This document shows, one piece after another, positions 1 to 5,641 of a stretch of 6,107 nucleotides of DNA. Both the position numbers and the translations under genes were made by a program. The stretch lies in assembly GCA_027483005.1 (NCBI GenBank), contig JAIXVN010000392.1:1-6107 (forward strand). Direction: 5' to 3'. Under the pieces are notes generated by a model. It searched no databases and had not been told where the DNA came from. It was given only the letters and a program-made list of their open reading frames with translations. Source of the stretch: Verrucomicrobiaceae bacterium (GTDB taxonomy: Bacteria; Verrucomicrobiota; Verrucomicrobiia; Verrucomicrobiales; Akkermansiaceae). The first letter of the stretch is position 1. Each line of letters starts with the position of its first letter.

Positions 1-390
1 GCCTTCCCTCAGCAGCATCGGCTCGGCGAGCCGCCCCTGAAGATCATGCCAGGCATCGCTGCGGGAAAGCAGGTCCTCGATCGAATGGGCGGCGAAAAAC
101 TCCCGGCCGATCGTTCGCTTCATCGCCTCCGAGGCCACAGCCTTCGCGCCGTTCTCACAGAACTCGGCCACCGAGCGCTCGCCATCAGGATCCGGCCAGG
201 CGCAGCTCGGGCAATCGAAACCGCCTGTCTGATTCAGCTTGAGCAGCGCTTTCGAGCCACGGATGACGCCCGCTTTTGAAAACACCTGCTGCAAGGCCGA
301 GACCACCGACGGAGCGCCGACCGCCCACGTTTTCGGGTCTGACTGCTGAAGGTCTTCCGTCTCAATCGGCGGGCGGGCAGTGGGTTTCAT
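1..390 (-). CDS. YdeP/FdhF-like molybdopterin oxidoreductase alpha subunit, N-terminal part (cut by left edge)
   Basis: The minus strand reads open from an ATG at 390-388 to the window edge, giving 130 residues of what should be a protein of roughly 750. The visible part matches my memory of the start of E. coli YdeP: a leucine-rich helix (about 28-53), then FDCPSCAWPDP (58-68), FCENGAKAV (77-85) and REFFAAH (96-102). C60 and C63 form the CxxC that the family uses as Fe-S ligands; C78 lies in the second conserved block. The molybdopterin-binding domains lie outside the window. The family is related to formate dehydrogenase H and is usually cytoplasmic; in E. coli YdeP is linked to acid resistance, but its substrate is not settled. 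The start is secure: an in-frame TAG at 402-400 leaves no other start codon upstream, although no good Shine-Dalgarno is visible. It is divergent from the next gene. No fdhD, a common partner, is in view. Confidence 0.85.
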   Translation of the reverse strand, partial: MKPTARPPIETEDLQQSDPKTWAVGAPSVVSALQQVFSKAGVIRGSKALLKLNQTGGFDCPSCAWPDPDGERSVAEFCENGAKAVASEAMKRTIGREFFAAHSIEDLLSRSDAWHDLQGRLAEPMLLREG

Positions 391-419
391 AAGGACAGCC
401 TAGGGCATCGCTTGAATTT

Positions 420-445
420 CCGCCAGAAGAGGATGCAACTGGCGG
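420..445. promoter_or_regulatory. 7-bp inverted repeat in the divergent intergenic region
   Basis: CCGCCAG (420-426) and CTGGCGG (439-445) form a perfect 7-bp inverted repeat with a 12-base spacer. It sits in the 79-base gap between the YdeP-like gene (start at 390, minus) and the secreted-protein gene (start at 470, plus). It could be an operator shared by two divergent promoters or a 5' UTR hairpin of the plus-strand gene. I could not pick out a convincing -35/-10 pair on either strand. In GC-rich DNA a 7-bp repeat can arise by chance. Confidence 0.3.
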
Positions 446-469
446 GGCTTCCGTGCATAGGATGGGCCC

Positions 470-1792
470 ATGCGCCTTTCCTTGCTGCTCTTCGGCCTGA
501 TCGTTCCGGTGGTCGCGCAGCCCTTCGCGATCGAGGTCGTGGATGCCGCGACGAAAAGGCCGGTGCCGGTGATCCGGGTGGAAACGGTCCACCATGTCGG
601 GGATTGCACCGACAACGCGGGGCTGATCGCCTTCGATGAACCGGGCCTGATGGATCAGGAGCTGTGGCTCAGTGTTTCCGGACATGGCTACGAACTGAAG
701 GCCGATGGCTTCGGGTATCGCGGAGTGAAGCTGCGCCCGACTTCCGGTGGCAAGGCCACGATCGAGGTCACGCGGCTGAACATTGCCGAGCGCATCCAGC
801 GCCTCACAGGAGCTGGTCGATTCGTCCACGCCGCGAGGCTCGGTCGGCCCATGCCGGGGAAAGATCCGCTGCTCGCCGCGCAGGTGCTGGGCTGCGACAG
901 CGTCGATACTGCCATCATCCGGGGAAAAATGTTCTGGCTGTGGGGCGATACCAACCGTGCCTCGTATCCACTCGGAAACTTCAGCACCACGGCCGCTTTC
1001 AGCCCGCTGCCGGGCGAGGTCGGGTGCAGGCCGGAGGGGCCGATCGACTACGACTACTTCAAGGCGGAGGACGGTTTCGTCAAAGGCGTCGCCAGGTTCC
1101 CGGGCGATGGCCCCACGTGGCTGGGCGGGCTGGTCACCTTGAAGGATCGCGAAGGAAAGGAGCACCTCGGGGCGACCTATGCGAAGGTGAAGCCGTCGAT
1201 GGAGGCCTACGAACGCGGGCTGTGTGAATTCGATTTCGAGAAGAACGAGTTCAGGAAAGTCATCACCTTCGCCCCCGGCACTCCTCTCTATCCCGACGGC
1301 CACGCCTTTCGTCATGAGGGGAAGCTCTACTTCGGCCAAGCCACGCCGCAGCTCAGCCTGGAAGACAGCTACGAAGCCTGGAAAGACATCGGAGCCTATC
1401 AAGCCGTCACCTGTGACACCGCCTTCATCGATGCCGCCACCGGCAAGCCCGTCAAGGCCCACAACGGCTCGCTCTCCTGGAATCCCTGGCGGAAAAAGTG
1501 GATCAGCCTTTTCACCGATGCCGGCAAGCTCGGCCAGATCCGCTACGCCGAAGCGCCTGCGCCGACAGGGCCCTGGAGAAAGTCCGTCGTCATCGCCAAT
1601 CACGAGCGCTACACCTTCTACAATCCGCTCCAGCATCCGGAGTTCGTGAGCGATGATGGACGCATGATCTGGTTCGAAGGCACGCTCACGACCACCTTCT
1701 CCGGAAACCCGGAAGCCATCCCGCGTCACGATTACAACCAAGTTCTCTACCGACTGGACCTCGGCGATCCGAGGCTGGAAGCGGGGCGTTGA
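470..1792 (+). CDS. Secreted protein of unknown function, probable beta-propeller with N-terminal Ig-like domain
   Basis: This 440-residue protein begins with a signal peptide (MRLSLLLFGLIVPVVA, likely cut after A16), so it should be exported. Residues about 18-105 look like a carboxypeptidase-regulatory or Ig-like beta domain (VVDAATKRPVP near the start, then TDNAGLIAFDEPG). The rest resembles the five-bladed propellers of glycoside-hydrolase-like proteins: FWLWGDTNR at 155-163, LYPDGHAFRHEGKLYFG, SLSWNPWRKKW, and near the C-terminus HPEF, FEGTLTTTFSGN and YNQVLYRLDL. I recall similar hypothetical proteins in planctomycetes and verrucomicrobia but no characterised member. D160 and the HPEF glutamate are plausible active-site residues, though this is only inference. 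The ATG at 470 is preceded by AGGATGGG, a weak ribosome site, and the signal peptide supports this start. It could be a glycosidase, a lyase or a non-catalytic binding protein. Confidence 0.8.
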   Translation: MRLSLLLFGLIVPVVAQPFAIEVVDAATKRPVPVIRVETVHHVGDCTDNAGLIAFDEPGLMDQELWLSVSGHGYELKADGFGYRGVKLRPTSGGKATIEVTRLNIAERIQRLTGAGRFVHAARLGRPMPGKDPLLAAQVLGCDSVDTAIIRGKMFWLWGDTNRASYPLGNFSTTAAFSPLPGEVGCRPEGPIDYDYFKAEDGFVKGVARFPGDGPTWLGGLVTLKDREGKEHLGATYAKVKPSMEAYERGLCEFDFEKNEFRKVITFAPGTPLYPDGHAFRHEGKLYFGQATPQLSLEDSYEAWKDIGAYQAVTCDTAFIDAATGKPVKAHNGSLSWNPWRKKWISLFTDAGKLGQIRYAEAPAPTGPWRKSVVIANHERYTFYNPLQHPEFVSDDGRMIWFEGTLTTTFSGNPEAIPRHDYNQVLYRLDLGDPRLEAGR

Positions 1793-1801
1793 GAGAGATT
1801 T

Positions 1802-1872
1802 ACGCAAGGCGCAAAGACGCAGAGGGAATCGAAAACTGAAACCTAATCCTCTGCGTCTCCGCGCCTCTGCGT
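1802..1872. repeat. Imperfect long inverted repeat, dispersed 'ACGCAAAGGCGCAAAGACGC' type
   Basis: The left arm (1802-1825) and right arm (1848-1872) are reverse complements over 22 of 24 positions, with two adjacent mismatches and one extra base on the right, around a 22-base loop. Each arm carries internal near-repeats of GCAAAGACGC or CTGCGTCTC. Sequences of this kind are, from memory, scattered through intergenic regions of many bacteria, including Verrucomicrobiota, as REP-like elements. It starts 10 bases after the stop of the secreted-protein gene, so in RNA it would form a stable hairpin at that 3' end and could protect or terminate the transcript. There is no T-tract directly after the stem, which argues against a classical intrinsic terminator. 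Confidence 0.7.
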
Positions 1873-1891
1873 GAGATCCTCTTCCTTTTCG

Positions 1892-1916
1892 GAATGGGAT
1901 TTCGTGCTTCCCATTC
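1892..1916. other. Perfect 8-bp hairpin upstream of the nucleoside transporter gene
   Basis: GAATGGGA (1892-1899) and TCCCATTC (1909-1916) are perfect complements around a 9-base loop, ending 34 bases before the nupC-family start codon. It is separate from the larger repeat just upstream. It could be a leader hairpin, an operator, or an extra part of the repeat element. A short T-rich stretch (TTCCTTTTC) lies before it, not after, so a terminator role on the plus strand is unlikely. Confidence 0.4.
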
Positions 1917-1950
1917 TCGGCCCGGTCCGTGCTGATAGGGTCTTCAACCC

Positions 1951-3216
1951 ATGGACTTCCTCCGCGCCCTCATCGGACTCATCGGCTTGTTAGGCATCGC
2001 CGTTCTGTTTTCGGAGAACCGTCGGAAGATCGATTGGAAGCTGGTTCTCGGTGGCGTGACGTTCCAGATCATCCTGGCACTCTTGTTCCTCGTGGTGCCC
2101 GGCGCGGACAAGGGCTTCGATGCGCTGGCCGCGGGATTTGTCTGGATCACGGACTTCTCGAAGGAGGGTGCGGGATTCGTGTTTGGAAAACTGACGGATC
2201 AGAAGGCGATGGAGGCCCTGTTTGGAAAGGACAATGGCTTCATCTTCGCCTTCATGGTCCTGCCCACGATCATCTTCTTCTCGGCGCTGTGCTCGGTTCT
2301 TTATTACTGCGGCATCCTTCAGCGGGTGGTCGCGGCCTTCGCGTGGGTGACGCAGAAGTTCATGAAGATCTCCGGGGCGGAGTCGCTCGCGGCGGCGGCA
2401 GAGATCTTTCTCGGCCAGACTGAGTCGCCGCTGATGATCAAGCCCTATCTCGAGCGCATGTCCCGCAGCGAGCTCTTCGCGGTCATGACCGGCGGCATGG
2501 CCACCATCGCGGGCGGCGTGCTGGTCGCCTACATCGGCATCCTCGGTGGCGATGATCCGGTGCAGAAGCACACCTACGCCAAGTTCCTGCTCTGCGCCTC
2601 CTTCATGGCGGCTCCGGCCTCGCTGGTGATCGCGAAGATCCTCGTCCCGCAGACCCTGGCCTTCGATGAGGAGATCCATGTGCCAAAGGAAAAGCACGGT
2701 GCCAACTTCCTCGACGCCCTCGCCAACGGCACCAGCGAAGGCTTGAAACTCGCCGCCAACGTCGGCGCGATGCTGATCGCCTTCATTGCCTTCGGCGCGC
2801 TGGTCAACGGCCTCCTTTCGAAGATCAGTCCGTCGCTCTCGCTCGATGTGGTTTTCGGTCACGTGCTCGCCCCGATCGCGTGGCTGATCGGCGTGGACAG
2901 CCAGGACATGACCAAGGTCGGCGCGCTGTTGGGCAGCAAGGTCGTGTTCAATGAGTTCGTCGCCTACGGCAAGCTCGGCCAACTGAAGGTGGCGGGCGCG
3001 CTTTCTCCGAAGTCGCTCTATCTCGCCACCTTCGCACTCTGCGGTTTTGCCAACTTCGGCTCGATCGGCATCCAGCTCGGCGGGACGGGCAGTCTCGCCC
3101 CGAACCAGCGTCCGGTCCTCGCCGCACTCGGTTTCAAGGCGGTTCTCGGTGGCACCCTCGCCACGCTCATGACCGCCGCGCTGGCGGGAGCCTTTTATGG
3201 AATGGTGGCGAAGTGA
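1951..3216 (+). CDS. nupC: Concentrative nucleoside transporter (CNT/NupC family)
   Basis: This 421-residue inner-membrane protein is a cation-coupled nucleoside importer of the CNT family (TC 2.A.41), feeding nucleosides into salvage. The length fits: the Vibrio cholerae protein of known structure is about 418. Domains in order are the N-terminal helices (about 3-50), an insert, helices around 97-133, the first re-entrant hairpin with GQTES at 155-159, helices at about 175-230, and the C-terminal half with NEFVAY at 334-339 and FALCGFANFGS at 361-371. Q156, T157, E158, E335, N368 and S371 match the nucleoside-binding residues of the Vibrio protein, and T185 lies where a sodium-coordinating serine is expected. 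The core therefore looks intact. The ATG at 1951 has a weak AGGG at 1937-1940. Specificity for pyrimidine or purine nucleosides, and for Na+ or H+, cannot be read from the sequence. No nucleoside-salvage enzyme adjoins it. Confidence 0.93.
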   Translation: MDFLRALIGLIGLLGIAVLFSENRRKIDWKLVLGGVTFQIILALLFLVVPGADKGFDALAAGFVWITDFSKEGAGFVFGKLTDQKAMEALFGKDNGFIFAFMVLPTIIFFSALCSVLYYCGILQRVVAAFAWVTQKFMKISGAESLAAAAEIFLGQTESPLMIKPYLERMSRSELFAVMTGGMATIAGGVLVAYIGILGGDDPVQKHTYAKFLLCASFMAAPASLVIAKILVPQTLAFDEEIHVPKEKHGANFLDALANGTSEGLKLAANVGAMLIAFIAFGALVNGLLSKISPSLSLDVVFGHVLAPIAWLIGVDSQDMTKVGALLGSKVVFNEFVAYGKLGQLKVAGALSPKSLYLATFALCGFANFGSIGIQLGGTGSLAPNQRPVLAALGFKAVLGGTLATLMTAALAGAFYGMVAK

Positions 3217-3218
3217 TC

Positions 3219-3259
3219 CGAGAGGCGGCGTTTCGCGGCCTTGCGTTGAGGTCCTCTCG
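3219..3259 (+). terminator. Possible terminator/hairpin after the nupC-family gene
   Basis: Three bases past the stop codon, CGAGAGG (3219-3225) can pair with CCTCTCG (3253-3259). Alternatively AGGC-g-GCG, loop TTT, CGC-g-GCCT (3223-3241) forms a tight hairpin with a single G:G mismatch. The two structures share bases 3223-3225 and so compete in part. A run of six T lies at 3276-3281, too far from either stem for a standard intrinsic terminator. It may still mark the 3' end of the nupC transcript. Confidence 0.3.
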
Positions 3260-3287
3260 AATCCGTCGGCGCGGCTTTTTTGGTGGG

Positions 3288-3314
3288 AAGCCACTGGCTT
3301 TACGGGCTAAGCCA
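3288..3314. other. AAGCCA/TGGCTT triple repeat in the tadA leader
   Basis: AAGCCA (3288-3293), TGGCTT (3295-3300) and AAGCCA (3309-3314) lie just before the tadA start. The first two make a 13-base palindrome with a central C. The second and third make a 6-bp RNA hairpin with an 8-base loop that ends 5 bases before the GTG. This could be a protein-binding site or a hairpin affecting initiation, or it may be chance. Confidence 0.25.
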
Positions 3315-3319
3315 TCCGC

Positions 3320-3841
3320 GTGGACGACGAAAGCCCGATCATCGACTTGCAGAGCGACGCCTATTTCATGGGTCAGGCGCTGAGGGAAGCCCGCCGAGCC
3401 TACGCGGCCGAGGAAGTCCCGATCGGCGCGGTCGTGGTCCGCGAAGGTCGGGTCATCGCCCGCGCCTGGAACCAGGTGGAAACCCTCAAGGACGCCACCG
3501 CCCATGCGGAAATGCTGGCCCTGACTGCGGCGCAGCAGACGGTCGGCGACTGGCGCCTGGAAAAATGCACCCTCTATGTCACCAAGGAGCCCTGCCCGAT
3601 GTGCGCCGGGGCCATCGTTCATTGTCGGCCCGAACGGGTCGTCTTCGGCTGCCCCGATCCCAAGGGCGGCGCAGCCGGCGGCTGGATCAATCTCCTCGAA
3701 TCCAATCCGCCCCTCAACCACCGCTGCGACATCACCCCCGGCGTCCTTGGAGAAGAGTGCCTGCACCTCATCCAGGGCTTTTTCCGCGAGGCGCGGGAAA
3801 GAAAGAAGACCGAGCGGCTGATGGGCGGGGAAGAGGGGTGA
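3320..3841 (+). CDS. tadA: tRNA-specific adenosine deaminase TadA
   Basis: This 173-residue cytoplasmic zinc enzyme deaminates adenosine 34 of tRNA-Arg(ACG) to inosine, which lets one tRNA read CGU, CGC and CGA. The cytidine-deaminase fold is complete: VPIGAVVV (33-40), WNQ (50-52), the HAE motif with zinc ligand H62 and proton-shuttling E64, PCPMC with zinc ligands C92 and C95, then RVVFG, GGAAGG and NHR near 124, as in E. coli TadA (167 residues). These C-terminal blocks favour TadA over guanine or cytosine deaminases of the same fold. The GTG at 3320 is chosen because a TAA at 3308-3310 blocks any longer frame, and because starting at the ATG at 3368 would lose the conserved helix before YFM. 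No Shine-Dalgarno is visible. The tail after about residue 157 is charged and probably disordered. Confidence 0.95.
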   Translation: MDDESPIIDLQSDAYFMGQALREARRAYAAEEVPIGAVVVREGRVIARAWNQVETLKDATAHAEMLALTAAQQTVGDWRLEKCTLYVTKEPCPMCAGAIVHCRPERVVFGCPDPKGGAAGGWINLLESNPPLNHRCDITPGVLGEECLHLIQGFFREARERKKTERLMGGEEG

Positions 3842-3851
3842 GTGCGACCTT

Positions 3852-3865
3852 GACAGAATTCTGTC
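3852..3865. promoter_or_regulatory. 14-bp perfect palindrome, candidate operator of the yefM-yoeB operon
   Basis: GACAGAATTCTGTC is a perfect 14-bp palindrome whose last base is 19 bases before the antitoxin start codon. Its left half overlaps TTGACA (3850-3855), an exact -35 consensus. YefM-type antitoxins bind palindromes in their own promoter, and the YoeB complex strengthens repression, so this is the natural operator candidate. No good -10 hexamer stands 16-19 bases after the TTGACA, so the promoter itself is unproven. GTGCGAC occurs at 3842-3848 and 3869-3875, evenly spaced on either side. Confidence 0.55.
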
Positions 3866-3884
3866 CATGTGCGACACGGTCCCT

Positions 3885-4136
3885 ATGATCACGGTGAATT
3901 ACACGGACGCCAGAAACCAGTTGGCGGGGCTCATGGAGACCGCTTCCCGGGATCGCGAGCCGATCACCATCACCCGCAATGGAGCAGGCAAGGTGGTGCT
4001 TTTGGCCATTGAGGAATATGAGGCCATGGAGACCACCCTCCATCTTTTCTCGACCCGTGCGAACGCCGATCAGATCCAGCAGAGCCTCGCCGATCACGCG
4101 GCAGGAAAGGTCCAATCTGGTGAGCTATGCGACTGA
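3885..4136 (+). CDS. yefM: Antitoxin YefM (Phd/YefM family)
   Basis: This is the antitoxin of a type II toxin-antitoxin pair: it binds and neutralises the YoeB toxin encoded next and represses the operon. With the start at 3885 it has 83 residues, the same as E. coli YefM, and aligns without gaps by eye: ITVNYTDARNQL at 2-13, PITITR at 26-31, and the EEYEAMETTLHLF block around 43-55. R10 and R31, positions linked to DNA binding in E. coli YefM, are both present. The N-terminal half should dimerise and bind DNA; the C-terminal part, about 55-83, should be flexible and wrap the toxin. An in-frame ATG at 3867 would add six residues (MCDTVP) with no family match, so 3885 is preferred, though neither start has a clear ribosome site. 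The gene overlaps the toxin gene by 10 bases, which suggests translational coupling. Confidence 0.92.
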   Translation: MITVNYTDARNQLAGLMETASRDREPITITRNGAGKVVLLAIEEYEAMETTLHLFSTRANADQIQQSLADHAAGKVQSGELCD

Positions 4137-4387
4137 CCTGGCTGCCGAACGGCTGGAAGGATTACCTCTACTGGCAGGAGGATGATCGGAAGGTGCTCCA
4201 TCGCGTGAATGACGTCATCCGCGATGCGTTGCGAAATCCATTCACCGGTGTGGGAAAGCCCGAACCTTTGAAAAACAATCTCAAGGGCTGGTGGTCGCGG
4301 CGCATCACCCAGGAGCATCGGCTGATCTACAGGGTCGAAGGCGACAGCCTTCTGATCATGCAGTGTCGGTTCCACTACGACGATTGA
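4127..4387 (+). CDS. yoeB: Toxin YoeB, ribosome-dependent mRNA endonuclease
   Basis: YoeB is a RelE-superfamily toxin that cuts mRNA in the ribosomal A site and blocks translation when its labile antitoxin is lost. The 86-residue product lines up position for position with E. coli YoeB (84 residues): YLYWQE at 13-18, NPFTGVGKPEPLKNNL at 37-52, WSRRITQEHRL at 56-66, and CRFHY at 80-84. Residues given as catalytic or near-catalytic in E. coli (E46, R65, H83, Y84) are all present, so the toxin looks active. An extra DD follows Y84, whereas in E. coli the tyrosine is the last residue. GGTGAG at 4119-4124 is a possible but very close ribosome site, and the start overlaps the antitoxin stop. The pair sits between tadA and holA, on the same strand. 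Confidence 0.94.
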   Translation: MRLTWLPNGWKDYLYWQEDDRKVLHRVNDVIRDALRNPFTGVGKPEPLKNNLKGWWSRRITQEHRLIYRVEGDSLLIMQCRFHYDD

Positions 4388-4443
4388 TTTCTGCCCGCGT
4401 TTGGAACGTTGCGCTCGATTTTCCGACGGTCTAAAACCCCTCC

Positions 4444-5586
4444 GTGGCAGCGAAGGCGAAGGCAGGTTCGAATGGCAATGTGTTTGCCGTGGTCGGTTCC
4501 GATGAGGGGCTGGTGAAAGAGCGTGCCCTTGAGCTGTATCGTGAGCTGACCGGCGGTGTGGACGATGGTTTCACCCATGAAACGATCGACGGCGTGGCGG
4601 ACAACTCCGACAAGGCCCACGAAATCTGCGGCTCCACCCTTCAGGCCCTGCAGACGCTGCCGATGTTCGGCGGCGACAAGGTCGTCTGGCTGCGCAACGC
4701 GAACTTCTTCGCGGATGACGTCACCGGTCGCTCCGAGCGCACGCTTTCCGGCGTCGAGGGCCTCCGCGCGCTCTTGGAAAACGGCCTGCCCTCCGGCGTG
4801 AAATTCCTCCTCACCGCCACCGGCATCGACAAGCGTCGCGCCTTCTGGAAAGCCCTCGAAAAGGTCGCCGAGGTACAGGTTCATGATCGGATCGACACCA
4901 GCCGCGAGGGTTGGCAGGACCAGGTCGGCAGCCTCGTGAATGCCCGCGCCCGCGAGCTCGGCCTGAAGTTCGATCCCGCCGCGATGGAGCTCTTCGTGAT
5001 GCTCGCCGGCGAGGCCACCCAGCAGATCGGCAACGAACTCGAAAAGCTCGACCTTTTCCTCGGCGAACGCCGCCAGGTGACCGAGCAGGACGTGCTCACC
5101 ATGGTCCCGCTGAGCCGCGCCGGGATCGTGTTTGAAATCGGCAACGCGATCCAGAAGGGCGACGCGGCCCGGGCGATCGGCCTCATCGACCAGCAGCTCG
5201 AACAGGGCGAAAGCGCGGTCGCCATCATCCGCGCCTCGATCATCCCGACGGTGCGGAATCTTTTCATGGCGAAGGTCACCGAGGAAACCCTCAAGGTCCC
5301 GACCGGAAACTATCAGGCCTTTGCCGGTGCGCTCGATCGACTGCCCGAATTCGATCGCGCCTGGCTGCCCCAAAAGAAGACCGGCGGCGTGAACGTCTAT
5401 CCCATTTTCCTGGCGATGCGCGGGGCTTCCGCCTTCACCTTGAAAGGCCTCACCGCCGCCATGGAGGCCACCCAGCGGGCTGATCAGGACCTCGTCACGA
5501 CCGGTCTCGACAACCGTCTCATCCTTCATCGTCTGATCGCCGAGATCACCGGAGCCCGCGCCGCGAAAAAGACCGCCGCGAGGTGA
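4444..5586 (+). CDS. holA: DNA polymerase III subunit delta (HolA)
   Basis: HolA is the clamp-loader subunit that opens the beta sliding-clamp ring for loading onto primed DNA. The 380-residue protein is a little longer than E. coli delta (343). Domain I (about 11-140) starts with NVFAVVGSDEGLVKERA and has no Walker A lysine, as expected for delta, which does not hydrolyse ATP. TLPMFGGDKVVWLRN at 71-85 matches the E. coli segment carrying L73-F74, so M74-F75 is the likely clamp-binding wedge. Domain II (about 141-220) contains QIGNELEKLDLFLG (194-207). Domain III, the collar (about 221-375), contains QGESAVAIIRASIIPTVRNLF and ends in a basic tail (ARAAKKTAAR). The GTG at 4444 is the only reasonable full-length start, since a TAA lies in frame at 4432-4434; no Shine-Dalgarno is visible. 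It is preceded by yoeB (56-base gap) and convergent with purK. Confidence 0.93.
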   Translation: MAAKAKAGSNGNVFAVVGSDEGLVKERALELYRELTGGVDDGFTHETIDGVADNSDKAHEICGSTLQALQTLPMFGGDKVVWLRNANFFADDVTGRSERTLSGVEGLRALLENGLPSGVKFLLTATGIDKRRAFWKALEKVAEVQVHDRIDTSREGWQDQVGSLVNARARELGLKFDPAAMELFVMLAGEATQQIGNELEKLDLFLGERRQVTEQDVLTMVPLSRAGIVFEIGNAIQKGDAARAIGLIDQQLEQGESAVAIIRASIIPTVRNLFMAKVTEETLKVPTGNYQAFAGALDRLPEFDRAWLPQKKTGGVNVYPIFLAMRGASAFTLKGLTAAMEATQRADQDLVTTGLDNRLILHRLIAEITGARAAKKTAAR

Positions 5587-5641
5587 TCTTCGTTCTTCGT
5601 CATGCCTTCAGGCTGTTCTAACAAACCCCCGAAGGGCGGAA

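Noticed and set aside
46..279. 77-codon plus-strand open frame at the left end
   Set aside because: It opposes the YdeP-like coding sequence, which shows clear family motifs on the minus strand and runs off the edge.
362..1807. 481-codon open frame on the minus strand, longer than the gene it opposes
   Set aside because: It lies antisense to the signal-peptide-bearing gene at 470-1792, runs into both the YdeP start region and the repeat, and reads as low-complexity Arg/Gly/Asp/Glu-rich sequence with no family motifs. GC-rich codon use on the plus strand explains the lack of stops.
1990..3294. 434-codon open frame antisense to the nucleoside transporter
   Set aside because: The product is His/Arg/Glu-rich with no recognisable domain, whereas the plus strand carries all the CNT motifs.
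3867..3884. Earlier ATG for the antitoxin at 3867
   Set aside because: The six extra residues have no match to YefM, while starting at 3885 gives exactly the family N-terminus and length.
3884..3889. TATGAT as a -10 hexamer for the toxin-antitoxin promoter
   Set aside because: It is 28 bases after the TTGACA and would start transcription inside the antitoxin coding sequence.
3167..3892. 241-codon open frame antisense to tadA
   Set aside because: The plus strand encodes an unmistakable TadA with zinc ligands; the antisense product has no family features.
4388..4443. Promoter for holA (TTGCGC with TCTAAA)
   Set aside because: Spacing is 15 bases and both hexamers are poor matches, so it cannot be supported.
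4375..5529. 384-codon open frame antisense to holA
   Set aside because: This is a shadow of holA codon bias; its composition is Gly/Asp/Glu/Arg-rich and it has no motif.
5587..5641. Bidirectional terminator between holA and purK
   Set aside because: Only a weak 5-bp stem with a 21-base loop is present and there is no T-tract on either strand.
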